Part shown: in pieces, positions 29,215 through 38,789 of the stretch
How the letters are laid out: the number at the start of each line of letters is the position of its first letter
How positions within the stretch are numbered: position 1 is the first letter of the stretch
Source of the DNA: Ruminococcus sp.
Lineage (GTDB): Bacteria > Bacillota > Clostridia > Oscillospirales > Ruminococcaceae
NCBI GenBank assembly: GCA_021770655.1
Contig: JAETQO010000009.1
Location: forward strand, 1 to 64,000
Reading direction: 5' to 3'
DNA: 64,000 nt
Notes under the pieces: model-generated
What the model was told of the DNA's origin: nothing
Databases searched by the model: none
The model's input: only the letters and a program-made list of their open reading frames with translations
Made by a program: the position numbers and the translations under genes

Positions 29215-30417
29215 TCATTTATTTACTATCTTAAATCCCGATTCCGTCAACTTTTCTCTTATCTCGCGGATATGCTCGTAATTTCTCGTTTCAAGCACAA
29301 GTCTAAGCAGGCAGTCGGTAATATCGCTGTCCTCGCTGGCTCTCTCGTGATGGACGGAAACCACGTTTCCTCCAAGCTCGGAGATGATAGCGGAAACATC
29401 TCTGAGCTGGCCAGGTCTGTCCTCAAGCTGAATGGTGAGAGTATCTGATCTGCCGGATTTGAGCAGACCTCTCTTGATAACTCTCGAAAGGATAGTAACG
29501 TCGATATTTCCTCCCGAAACAAGGCAGACAACGTTCTTTCCCTTGATGTCGGGAATCTTATCGAACATTACCGCCGCTACAGGCGTTGCGCCTGCACCCT
29601 CGGAAACAAGCTTCTGCTTTTCGATAAGGTGAAGTATTGCGGAAGAAATTTCATCGTCGGAAACGGTAACTATGCCGTCCACATACTTCTGGCAGAACTC
29701 AAATGTATTTACGCCGGGTTCTTTTACCTTGATTCCGTCCGCAATGGTATGAACGCTGTCAAGGCACTCTATCTTACCGTCTCTGAGAGAGTTAACCATA
29801 GAGGGTGCGCCCTCTGCCTGAACGCCGTATACTCTTACGCTTGGCTTTAACTGCTTTACTGTAAAGGCAACGCCGGAGATAAGTCCGCCGCCGCCCACAG
29901 GAACTACGATAACGTCTGCGTTTGCAACCTGATTCAAGATCTCAAGGCCTATCGTTCCCTGTCCTGCTATTACGTTTTCATCGTCAAAGGGGTGGATAAA
30001 CGTATATCCCATTTCGTCTCTCAGTTGGATAGCCTTGGCATATGCGTCATCGTAAACGCCGGGAACAAGGCAGACCTCCGCTCCGTAGCCCTTTGTAGCC
30101 TCGACCTTAGAAATAGGTGCGCCGTCGGGCAGGCATATGATAGATTTTATTCCATTCTTAGTTGCGGCAAGAGCCACGCCCTGAGCATGATTTCCCGCAG
30201 AGCAGGCAATAACGCCGTGGGCTTTCTCATCGGCGGAAAGCTGAGATATTTTGTAATAAGCTCCTCTTACCTTGAACGAGCCTGTTACCTGTAGGTTCTC
30301 AGTTTTCAGATAAACGTTACAATCGGGATTGACCTTTGGCGCGTAGATGCAGGCGGTAGGTCTTATAACCTCTTTCAGCACGTTCGACGCGTCGAAAACC
30401 TTATCCAATGTCAACAT
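29215..30417 (-). CDS. ilvA: Threonine ammonia-lyase (threonine dehydratase) with C-terminal ACT domain
   Basis: LKTENLQVTGSFKVRGAYYKI (PLP Lys), SAGNHAQGVA, VGGGGLISG, ACT-like C-term. Confidence 0.9.
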   Translation of the reverse strand: MLTLDKVFDASNVLKEVIRPTACIYAPKVNPDCNVYLKTENLQVTGSFKVRGAYYKISQLSADEKAHGVIACSAGNHAQGVALAATKNGIKSIICLPDGAPISKVEATKGYGAEVCLVPGVYDDAYAKAIQLRDEMGYTFIHPFDDENVIAGQGTIGLEILNQVANADVIVVPVGGGGLISGVAFTVKQLKPSVRVYGVQAEGAPSMVNSLRDGKIECLDSVHTIADGIKVKEPGVNTFEFCQKYVDGIVTVSDDEISSAILHLIEKQKLVSEGAGATPVAAVMFDKIPDIKGKNVVCLVSGGNIDVTILSRVIKRGLLKSGRSDTLTIQLEDRPGQLRDVSAIISELGGNVVSVHHERASEDSDITDCLLRLVLETRNYEHIREIREKLTESGFKIVNK

Positions 30418-30443
30418 AAAAAACAACCTCTTTTTCATAAAAT

Positions 30444-30700
30444 AAAAAGTCCCCGCCTTATATAGAGGCGAAGACATACTATCTCCGTGTTACCACTCTG
30501 ATTGCGGAAAAATTTTCCGCCGCTCATATCTCAGCATAACGGTGAGAAACCGAATCCGCTTACCACTTATAATCATCTTTATAGATGATCTTATGCTTAG
30601 GCAGATCAGCTCGGGGATGATCTTGACGCCGTTATTCCTGCGGACTTTCACCAGACGCCCGCTCTCTGTGAGGTATTCGCACCGTCACCTTTCCCGTCTC
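30444..30700 (-). promoter_or_regulatory. T-box riboswitch leader of ilvA, candidate Ile specifier
   Basis: On minus strand: ACAGAGAGC, AUC before CCCGAGC, T-box AGAGTGGTAACACGG (30485-30499), terminator GTCTTCGCCTC..GGCGGGGACTTTTT (30444-30475). Confidence 0.85.
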
Positions 30701-30789
30701 AGCTTTTAACATATAAACTTAACTGATAAAAATATTATATCACCATAAATATGAATTGTCAACAGCAATAAAATGAATTTTCTCAAAAA

Positions 30790-30827
30790 AATAAAAACCC
30801 GCACCGCAATGCAGGTTTTTATTCATT
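30790..30827 (-). terminator. Rho-independent terminator
   Basis: AAAACCTGCATTGCGGTGCGGGTTTTTATTTTTTT on minus strand. Confidence 0.7.
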
Positions 30828-30979
30828 AAGGAAGTATAGAAAAATATATGAAGAAAACAATCAAAAATTTTTGATCGGTCAAGGTATCAGTTCTCCTTGA
30901 CTGTAATTATAATAACCGTTCTATGTGATAGATTTATGTGCAAAGCAAGTCAATTTGAAAAAACTTTTGCAATATCTCC

Positions 30980-31291
30980 CTATTTCTTTGCGGCGTAATG
31001 TACGACTATATGGCGTTTCTTTCCTGTGCCGAGGTCAACACCCTTGATGTCCGCGCCGTTATGGCTCATAAGCTCGGCGCAGACTATGCCCATTACGGAG
31101 CATCTGAACACCTCGTGACCGTCGCACACGATCACAAGCTTTTCATCGTCCACGGAGATACCGCCGGCTCTGCCGATGACCTTTTCCTCCGCACCTATTC
31201 TTTCAACGGCTGAGGTTATCCTCTTGCCGTGATAGCGTTCAAGCTCTTTCAGCGAAGTTTCGCCCTTGCTTTTCCTTTTAAAAATTCCCAT
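30980..31291 (-). CDS. Conserved hypothetical protein, 103 aa
   Basis: Intact ORF MGIFKRKSKGETSLKELERYHGKRIT...; co-directional with next gene. Confidence 0.6.
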   Translation of the reverse strand: MGIFKRKSKGETSLKELERYHGKRITSAVERIGAEEKVIGRAGGISVDDEKLVIVCDGHEVFRCSVMGIVCAELMSHNGADIKGVDLGTGKKRHIVVHYAAKK

Positions 31292-31315
31292 AATTATCCC
31301 TGCTTTTGTTTTGTA

Positions 31316-31501
31316 CTATTTTTCCCCGTTTCCGCAAAGCTGTTCTGCGGCGGCGATAACGTCAAGCGCTTCTCCTACCGTTTGCAGAAATGCCGACATA
31401 AAGGCGAGCTGATCCGGCGTCATTCCCTCGCCTATATAATTTGCGAAAGCCGCCGCCACAACGTTCATACGCTGTCCGTTCCGCAATCCTCTGCAATCCA
31501 T
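31316..31501 (-). CDS. Small hypothetical protein, 61 aa
   Basis: MDCRGLRNGQRMNVVAAAFANYIGEGMTPDQLAFMSAFLQTVGEALDVIAAAEQ; immediately upstream of 30980-31291. Confidence 0.55.
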   Translation of the reverse strand: MDCRGLRNGQRMNVVAAAFANYIGEGMTPDQLAFMSAFLQTVGEALDVIAAAEQLCGNGEK

Positions 31502-31642
31502 TTTTCCGACTCCTTTTCAAATCACCTGTGAAAAAAACTCTCTACCGCTATTCTATGCGGCAGAAGTATAAAGGGTGAGCAAAACGGTATACTAAGGACA
31601 GCCGAACTTTCAAGGTCTGTGCTATTACAGGAGGAAAACAAA

Positions 31643-32353
31643 ATGAATATTATCCATACTATATTTGCAACGCTGGGCTCTATTATCGTAATGTTCCTTA
31701 TCTCAAAACTTCTGGGAAACAAACAGATCTCTCAGCTTACGCTTTTCGATTACATCAACGGCATTACCATAGGGTCTATCGCCGCAGAAATGGCGGTATC
31801 ACAGAAAATGGACGAGCTTTTTGTACCTGTAGTGGCAATGGTCTTATACGGTATCACAGGCTTTCTGCTGTCGGTAGTGACAATGAAATCGCTTAGGTGC
31901 CGTCATTTCCTTTCGGGCAAGCCTATACTGCTGATAGAAAAAGGCAAGCTTTATCCGGAAAATCTCAAGACGGCAAAGCTGGACATCGACGACCTGCTTT
32001 CAAGAGCAAGAACCTCCGGTTATTTTGATCTGTCGAAAATATCCTATGCTATACTTGAAACCAACGGCACGATTTCATTTATGGAACGAGCCGCAGAATC
32101 TCCCCTCACGCCGAAGGATCTAAACTATGATAAGCCCGACGAACGGCTTTGCATAAACCTGATACTTGACGGAGTTGTAATGGAGGAAAATCTGAAATAT
32201 GCGGGAAAGGAAATAAAGTGGCTCACAAATCAACTGCACGCACAGGGTTATTCCTCGCCCGACCAGATATTCCTCTGCACCGTTGACCAAAACGAAAAGG
32301 TAACATTCTTTCCTCAGTCGCCGAAAGGAAACAAGAAGATCTATTTCGACTGA
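31643..32353 (+). CDS. DUF421 (YetF-like) membrane protein
   Basis: GGAGG RBS; LLGNKQISQLTLFDYINGITIGSIAAEMA. Confidence 0.85.
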   Translation: MNIIHTIFATLGSIIVMFLISKLLGNKQISQLTLFDYINGITIGSIAAEMAVSQKMDELFVPVVAMVLYGITGFLLSVVTMKSLRCRHFLSGKPILLIEKGKLYPENLKTAKLDIDDLLSRARTSGYFDLSKISYAILETNGTISFMERAAESPLTPKDLNYDKPDERLCINLILDGVVMEENLKYAGKEIKWLTNQLHAQGYSSPDQIFLCTVDQNEKVTFFPQSPKGNKKIYFD

Positions 32354-32946
32354 ACCTTCTGTAAAAACTGGTGCATTTCCTCTGCTAATCTGCTTACAGG
32401 CAGACCTACAACATTGAAAAAGTCGCCGTCGATCCTTTCGACCAACAGTGAGCCAAGGCCCTGAATGCCGTATGCGCCTGCCTTATCCATCGGTTCGCCG
32501 CTTTTGACGTACGCGGCGATCTCGTCGTTGCTGAGTTCACGGAAGGTGACCTTTGTATCTACGGAAAAGCTTCTGTAGCGACAGCCTGTGCCGAGGGTGA
32601 CTCCCGTAATAACGTCGTGCGTTTTACCCGACAGCATTCGGAGCATTTCTGCGGCGTCCTTCGCATCCGCAGGCTTTCCAAGCACCTTTCCGTCACAGAC
32701 GACCACGGTATCACAGCCGATGACCACTGCAAGGTCATAGACCGACGCTATACATCTGCACTTCACACCGGAAAGATATTCGGGTGCAAGCTCCGGTGCA
32801 ATATCCTCAGGTATCACTTCGTTGCAATCGGCAGGAATTACCCTGAAGCTTTCGCACATTATCGAAAGCAGTTCTTTTCTTCTCGGCGAAGCGGAGGCAA
32901 GTATCACGTCGTATTCCAAAAGTTCCTCTGATATATTTACCGACAT
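32341..32946 (-). CDS. maf: Maf family nucleotide pyrophosphatase
   Basis: VILASASPRRKELL, VIGCDTVVVCDGKVLGKP, DKAGAYGIQGLGSLLVERIDGDFFNVVGLP. Confidence 0.93.
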   Translation of the reverse strand: MSVNISEELLEYDVILASASPRRKELLSIMCESFRVIPADCNEVIPEDIAPELAPEYLSGVKCRCIASVYDLAVVIGCDTVVVCDGKVLGKPADAKDAAEMLRMLSGKTHDVITGVTLGTGCRYRSFSVDTKVTFRELSNDEIAAYVKSGEPMDKAGAYGIQGLGSLLVERIDGDFFNVVGLPVSRLAEEMHQFLQKVQSK

Positions 32947-33084
32947 ACTTTTACTCACTTTCTTTCAGAGCATTGCGCAAAACCAAATCAGGTCTTTGAG
33001 CAATGCCTCTTAGTATAAACGGGCGGATTTTTGCTGTCCGCCCGAATTTATCGATTTAACGTTGCGGCAGAGCCGCATAGATAT

Positions 33085-33125
33085 TATAGGCAATACCGCA
33101 CAATGGTTGCGCAGTGCTGCCTATA
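33085..33125 (+). repeat. Minimal MITE-like copy 6 (33-bp core, TATA flanks)
   Basis: TATA-GGCAATACCGCACAATGGTTGCGCAGTGCTGCC-TATA. Confidence 0.6.
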
Positions 33126-33158
33126 TGAAATTCTTACAGAATGATACACGACTGCGCA

Positions 33159-33878
33159 TTAAAGCTTACTGCCGCAATTTGAGCAGAACTTCATTTCAGC
33201 GGACTCTTTATTTCCGCACTGCGAACAGAAAATGAACTGAGCCGCAGGAATATCCGCAGGCTTTTCGGTCTGCTCCGCCGCAGGCTGTGGAACTACCTCC
33301 TGTGCAGGAGCAATTGCAGGCTCGGCAGATGTGGGAGCTATCACAGGCTCCGGAACAGGAACGGCGGTCTGCTCTGCCGCAGGCTGAGGAATTTCCGAAG
33401 CCGAAGGAACGATAACAGGTTCAGGCATAGGAACGCCGCTTGTCTGAGCAGGAACTGCCGCAGGCTTTGCATAGCTTTCCACAGGATTAGCGGCAGGCGG
33501 AACATACCCCGGCTGAACAGGATTATTTCCGTAAACGGGCTGAGCAGGCTGAGACACCGGCTGAACGGCGGGAACAGGCTGTTTGGTTCCGCAGTCCGGA
33601 CAGAAAGCCGTGCTTATCGGGATCTCGTGTCCGCAGTTTACGCAGAGCTTTACTCCGCGGATAGTATACAGCTGTTTATTAAGATCTTTAAGCTCTTCAA
33701 GAGTTTTATCGATCTCGGCTATCATATTCTTGATCTCAGGCTCGTTTACCTTATCCGCCAATTTCAGCTTGACAAAACGTCCTATCTCTACATACTTTTC
33801 GTTTATATAGCCAAGCTTTGCGTCGATCTGAGCTTTTACTGCGCCTTCCGGCGTATTTTTTGTTGTGAAAAATCCCAT
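33159..33878 (-). CDS. Zinc-ribbon protein with Pro/Ala/Val-rich repeat region
   Basis: CVNCGHEIPISTAFCPDCG and C-terminal CSQCGNKESAEMKFCSNCG; repeated PVPEPVI.. Confidence 0.7.
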   Translation of the reverse strand: MGFFTTKNTPEGAVKAQIDAKLGYINEKYVEIGRFVKLKLADKVNEPEIKNMIAEIDKTLEELKDLNKQLYTIRGVKLCVNCGHEIPISTAFCPDCGTKQPVPAVQPVSQPAQPVYGNNPVQPGYVPPAANPVESYAKPAAVPAQTSGVPMPEPVIVPSASEIPQPAAEQTAVPVPEPVIAPTSAEPAIAPAQEVVPQPAAEQTEKPADIPAAQFIFCSQCGNKESAEMKFCSNCGSKL

Positions 33879-33914
33879 TATCAAATCTCCCTTACTAAAA
33901 TTATTATTCTAAAA

Positions 33915-35339
33915 TCAGCTTAACAGCGGTTCTGTCGTCGTTTGCGGATCATCCTCACTCTGTGAGGACGTAATTTCGGACGAGCTCTCGCTTTCGTTTT
34001 CAGCCGGAGCGGTTGTTACGGAAGTTGTTGTTTCAGCCGGCTGCGGCTCTGCTTGTACAGGCTGTGAAGGCTGCTCTCCGTTTACGTCAACTATATCGGA
34101 TTCGTCGATCTCCTTATCGATCTCCTCCTGACTCATCTGACCTCTCTTGACTGCCTTTTCGTTTACTCCCGAAAGTCCCAGATAAGCGTTTACATAATAA
34201 TGGGTAAGGATCTGGTCGTATGTACAGCCGGCCTCGGCGTAATAGCACGCGCCCCACTGAGACATTCCCACGCCGTGACCCCAGCCGTAGGACTTGAACG
34301 TAAACTCCCCGTCCTTATAGCTTATCTCCATAGCGTTTGACTTTACATCGAAAAGGTTACAGAGCGTGATACCTGTGATCCTTGCATTTGAACCGTTGTA
34401 TGTACAGCTTGTATGACCGTCGATAGTCACGCCGCCGATATATTTTCCGCTGAATGCGGAATCTATTCTGAACCAGTTTTCAACATCATCGGAAAGCTTT
34501 ATATCAGTTTCCGACTCGATAATTTCCTTGACCTGCTCCTTAGTATATTTCTTTTCTATTCCCCAGTTGGGATCCTTGTCGTCATAGGCGCTCAGCACCC
34601 TTTTCAGATACGGATAATCGACTCCCCATATATCCTTGCTGGTAGTGGAATAGCCAGCCGTTGAGGCAGAATAAACGGCGTTTATTATATTGCCGTTATA
34701 GAGCATTGTCTGTCCCTCGACGGCGTTTACGCAGCTTTCTATTTTAGAGGAATAACCTGCTTTCAGACCGACTGTAGGGATAGACCCGATAGAGTCGTTG
34801 AATCTTACCCAGCTATACGCCGCGACAGCCTGCGCCTTTATTGCCTCGTCTCCCCAGTTTCCGCCGATCTCGCTGTTTACTATCCTGCAAAGAAGCTCGT
34901 GACCGTTCAGAGTCACCGTACCTCCGGATATAATGTCGTACACTGTATAATACTCGTCGGCTATGCTTCTGGTATCGTAAAAATTAGCGGGGTCGTTCAT
35001 TATGTCGTAAAACTCGCCCTTATCCTCCGGCATTTCAACAGAAAACTCCGCCGCGGATTTTTTCGCTTTTTGAGTTTTAAGCGTTTTCTTACTTTGTGCA
35101 TATGTCATATCATACTGATCGACAGACGCTTTTTTGAAGTTTACAAAGCTGTAGACCTCTGTCGCAGTAGTAGTTTTAACGCTCTGCGCTTCCGCTTTGG
35201 CGCTTGAAACGGCAGCGGCGGATTTTTCCGCATTTACCGTCTTTGTATCAAGCAGGAGATTTCCGCATATTCCCACCGCAGTTATACCCATTGCGGCGGC
35301 GCAAACATTAGCGCAAAGTTTTTTCATTACCAAGTTCAT
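33915..35339 (-). CDS. SpoIID/LytB-domain protein
   Basis: EIGGNWGDEAIKAQAVAAYSWVRF; SYGWGHGVGMSQWGACYYAEAGCTYDQILTHYY. Confidence 0.88.
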   Translation of the reverse strand: MNLVMKKLCANVCAAAMGITAVGICGNLLLDTKTVNAEKSAAAVSSAKAEAQSVKTTTATEVYSFVNFKKASVDQYDMTYAQSKKTLKTQKAKKSAAEFSVEMPEDKGEFYDIMNDPANFYDTRSIADEYYTVYDIISGGTVTLNGHELLCRIVNSEIGGNWGDEAIKAQAVAAYSWVRFNDSIGSIPTVGLKAGYSSKIESCVNAVEGQTMLYNGNIINAVYSASTAGYSTTSKDIWGVDYPYLKRVLSAYDDKDPNWGIEKKYTKEQVKEIIESETDIKLSDDVENWFRIDSAFSGKYIGGVTIDGHTSCTYNGSNARITGITLCNLFDVKSNAMEISYKDGEFTFKSYGWGHGVGMSQWGACYYAEAGCTYDQILTHYYVNAYLGLSGVNEKAVKRGQMSQEEIDKEIDESDIVDVNGEQPSQPVQAEPQPAETTTSVTTAPAENESESSSEITSSQSEDDPQTTTEPLLS

Positions 35340-35508
35340 ATATGATCAATCCTCAAATTTTGGTCTAACCTCTTTTAATCGTCTTAATCGCACACCTAAT
35401 AATAGTTTAACAAATAAGAAAAAAAAGTCAAGACAAACACAAGTTCTGTCCTGACTTTTCAGCAAATTATACAATTTTTACGCTACCAAATCAGCATTAT
35501 AGCCAATT

Positions 35509-36642
35509 TTAGTTTTTGAAGTATCTCTGACCGTCAAGTTCCATACAGAACGTAAGGGACTCGAACCAAGACGCAGTACTTCCTCCGCAATATTTCGGAG
35601 CGTAATAGTAAGTTGCACCGTTTGAATTATCCTCGCCGTAAAGCGCTCTCTCAGCACACTCTACAGTATTGCTTGACGGCTTGTTTCTGCCGTTGTAATA
35701 GCCGCTGATAGCGGTGAACTGATTAGGAGCTGTAAGAACAGCCTTTATGGAGCTGCCGAAACGTCCCGACTTTACACGGTTGATAATTACGTTTGCGACA
35801 GCGATCTTGCTGTCCTCTGAGCAGTTTCCTACCTCGCCCTGCAAAACGTAGCAAAGCATATCGAACTCTTCGTCGGTATAGCTTATAACAGGTTTTTCTC
35901 CTGCCTCTGTCTTTGCGGCGGTAGTAGTTTCCGTCTTCTTGGTTTCGGATTTCTTGGCTGTCTGAGCAGTTACCTTCTGAGTTTCAACAGACTTCTCTGT
36001 AGAAGCCGCAGTCGTTTTCTTTGTCTCGGCGGAGGTTTCTGTTTTCTTTTCAGTCTGCGCCGCCTTTACCGACTCCGGAACTGTCTTTGTAAGGTACTCC
36101 TTCATAACATATCCGCTGTAATCTCCGTATGTAACCTTATACCAGCCGTCGCTCGTTTCAGCCGATACAACGACCTCGTCTTCAGCATCGAGGATAGCCG
36201 CGATCTCTGAGTTCTTATCAGCCTTCTGCCTGATATTAACTATCTCTGTCGCATACATCTTCACGCTGTCGACCTTAGTTTCCTTAGCTGCAGTAGTTGT
36301 TGTTTTTTTCTTTTCGGCAGTTGTGGTTACAGTTGTTGTCTCTGACTGAACCTCTGCCATTTCATACTCGCTGATGCCCGCCTTTTTCCATGTAACGGTG
36401 TTCATCGAAGTATAAGTCTCATCTCTCTCAGTTTCTGCTTCTGTTACAGAAGTGGTTTTAGTGTTGGTTATTGCAGCTTTTGTGTCCTTCTGAGCTTTTA
36501 CGCTGTTGCCTGTAAGACCGAAAATGCTTACAGTTCCAACCATGAGCACCGCTAAAGCGCCGCAGCCCAGCATTGTTCCTACTTTCCTGACCGACGGCTT
36601 AGCCGATGACTTAAAGCTGTCTTCAGTTTTTTTCTGCTTCAT
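35509..36642 (-). CDS. SH3 domain + SleB-like cell wall hydrolase
   Basis: VNIRQKADKNSEIAAILDAEDEVVV..GYVMKEYL; MLCYVLQGEVGNCSEDSKIAVANVIINRVKSGRFG. Confidence 0.83.
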   Translation of the reverse strand: MKQKKTEDSFKSSAKPSVRKVGTMLGCGALAVLMVGTVSIFGLTGNSVKAQKDTKAAITNTKTTSVTEAETERDETYTSMNTVTWKKAGISEYEMAEVQSETTTVTTTAEKKKTTTTAAKETKVDSVKMYATEIVNIRQKADKNSEIAAILDAEDEVVVSAETSDGWYKVTYGDYSGYVMKEYLTKTVPESVKAAQTEKKTETSAETKKTTAASTEKSVETQKVTAQTAKKSETKKTETTTAAKTEAGEKPVISYTDEEFDMLCYVLQGEVGNCSEDSKIAVANVIINRVKSGRFGSSIKAVLTAPNQFTAISGYYNGRNKPSSNTVECAERALYGEDNSNGATYYYAPKYCGGSTASWFESLTFCMELDGQRYFKN

Positions 36643-36754
36643 TTTAATCACATTACCCTTTCCGACCGTCTGCAAGCAAACCGTCTTCACTGCGGCTTGT
36701 GAGAGCAACCGCAGTTATTTATATTTTACACCTCGTGAGCAGGTGTAATAAACA

Positions 36755-37825
36755 TTAATAGTCCCAGCCGAAGTATTTTTTGTTGTTGCCGTATACGCTT
36801 CTCCAGCATTTCGGGAAGTAGATATCTTTATTATCTTTATCCTTATAAGACTCGATTATCAAATCAAGATTATCCTCGGCTGTCATTTTCTTAGCGACGA
36901 TGACCCATCTCAGATTTGAGGTTTCATTTGTACAGGTGGAAAGCGAAATGTATTTATCGTCCTCCGTACAATCTATATCGCTTGAATACCACGAACGCTT
37001 TCTTACTTCTTCTATCCAGTCGTCAAACTTATAATCGGCGTCGTCGAAGTAACGCGTCGTCCAGTATTCAAAAACGTTGCCGTCGTCCTGATTTTCATAT
37101 ACGTTTGTTACGAAAGCGCCCACGATAACATATTTGCAGTTGTTCTCATAAATCGTATTGAACTCGACAACAGGATATTTTTTCAGAAAGTCAACGCCTT
37201 TTTTATACTCCGTCAAGTGAGTGAAAGAGGTGCCTACATATCTCATATTGTGACCGTAGATCGTGATATTGTCCGACTGACCGTCCTTATTGATAGTAGA
37301 CCATGCGTCTGCGAAGATACTTCCCGACTCATAATAGCCCTTATCAAGGTTCTTATACAGGTAATACTCGTTGTCCTCGCCCTGAAGCACCGGAAAGTTT
37401 ATATACTCGTCACCCGCAGAATTTTTAAACCCGGGTACTTTTATCCACCCAACAGTGTCGTCATTTCTTTTCAGCAGCTTTTTTGCCCAATCCTGTACCT
37501 TGCGGTTCTTTTCAGCCGCCTGAGGATCGGAAATATCGACATTGTCTGTACCGTTGTTCTTACTGAGGTCGAGGGTATCGTCAAAATCAGGCTCGTAATT
37601 TACGATCTCCTGCATATAGGTCTGATCCTGCTCGTCCGCTTTAAGAAAATCGGAAAGCTCGTTAAGAGAAACACAGAACAGGACTATTGAGATCAAAAAG
37701 ACGATCTTTCGGAAAACCTCTCCCTTAGCGTCGCCCTTCCACGGGATAAAATACTTTACAACTCTTACAAAAAAATTCGTATCGTCCTTTTCGGACAGAT
37801 TCATCGTTTCATTTGCCATCGACAT
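36755..37825 (-). CDS. Class B sortase
   Basis: WIKVPGFKNSAGDEYINFPVLQGEDNEYYLYKNLD; ITIYGHNMRY; ISLSTCTNETSNLRWVIVAK. Confidence 0.88.
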   Translation of the reverse strand: MSMANETMNLSEKDDTNFFVRVVKYFIPWKGDAKGEVFRKIVFLISIVLFCVSLNELSDFLKADEQDQTYMQEIVNYEPDFDDTLDLSKNNGTDNVDISDPQAAEKNRKVQDWAKKLLKRNDDTVGWIKVPGFKNSAGDEYINFPVLQGEDNEYYLYKNLDKGYYESGSIFADAWSTINKDGQSDNITIYGHNMRYVGTSFTHLTEYKKGVDFLKKYPVVEFNTIYENNCKYVIVGAFVTNVYENQDDGNVFEYWTTRYFDDADYKFDDWIEEVRKRSWYSSDIDCTEDDKYISLSTCTNETSNLRWVIVAKKMTAEDNLDLIIESYKDKDNKDIYFPKCWRSVYGNNKKYFGWDY

Positions 37826-38373
37826 TAAATCCCAGCCTCTGCTTTCTTGTTTTCATACAGCTCCATAACCATTCCGAGAGCCGCTTTGGTTGTCAACATA
37901 CGGATTTTTCTTCTGTCCAAATTCTCATATTCTTCATAAAAGTTCAGCCGTTTCACGATTTCCCGTTCCCTGTTCCTCACGGAAACGTAAACCGTACCCA
38001 CAGGCTTTTCATCAGTTCCGCCGCCCGGTCCTGCAAGACCTGTCACCGCCACCGCGGCGTCCGCGCCGAACATTTCCAGTGCGCCCAGACTCATTTCGCT
38101 TGCCGTCTGCTCAGAATAAACTGTGAAACGTTCGAGCGTTTCTTTTTTCACGCCCAGCAGTTTCATTTTTATCTGCTCGGTATAAGTGCAGACTCCGCCG
38201 AGAAACATTTCCGACGCACCGGCAACAGAGGTTACCGTCTGACTTATCATTCCGCCGGTACAGCTTTCGGCAGTACACAGTCTGAGACCGTTCTTTATCA
38301 TATATTTTACTACACTTTTTGTAACTGTGTCAATACTTTTTGTAACCAGTTTGTCATCTTCAGCAAATTTCAT
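37825..38373 (-). CDS. CinA-family nicotinamide-nucleotide amidohydrolase
   Basis: GLRLCTAESCTGGMISQTVTSVAGAS; AVTGLAGPGGGTDEKPVGTVYV. Confidence 0.9.
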   Translation of the reverse strand: MKFAEDDKLVTKSIDTVTKSVVKYMIKNGLRLCTAESCTGGMISQTVTSVAGASEMFLGGVCTYTEQIKMKLLGVKKETLERFTVYSEQTASEMSLGALEMFGADAAVAVTGLAGPGGGTDEKPVGTVYVSVRNREREIVKRLNFYEEYENLDRRKIRMLTTKAALGMVMELYENKKAEAGI

Positions 38374-38789
38374 ACTAATAATCGCCCCTTTTACTTATAT
38401 ATTGCACATAAAAAATAAGCCTATTTTGACTTTTTTGTTAATTCGACTTCTTTTGCAAATCAATACAAATAACAATTTCTGCAAAAATCTGTTACACATT
38501 TGTTACTCATTAACTGTTTTTTCATTATTTCATGTACACTTTTTTACCCACTTACCGGCAAAGAAAACCCCTGTAATTTCGGGGCTTTTCCATAAAATAC
38601 GACTTTATGCGCCAAAATATTTGAGTACAAAAAAGCGTACAACTGATTTAATTTCGGTTACAGCCTTAACCTGTTTGTAACCGTTTTGGGACAATAAATT
38701 TACCGGCAAAGCCCGGAGAAGTTCTGTCGGGCGTTTTTCCTGCCGAACATAACAGCGGTGCTTTGCCGATAATTTTTTCTCTATTACTA

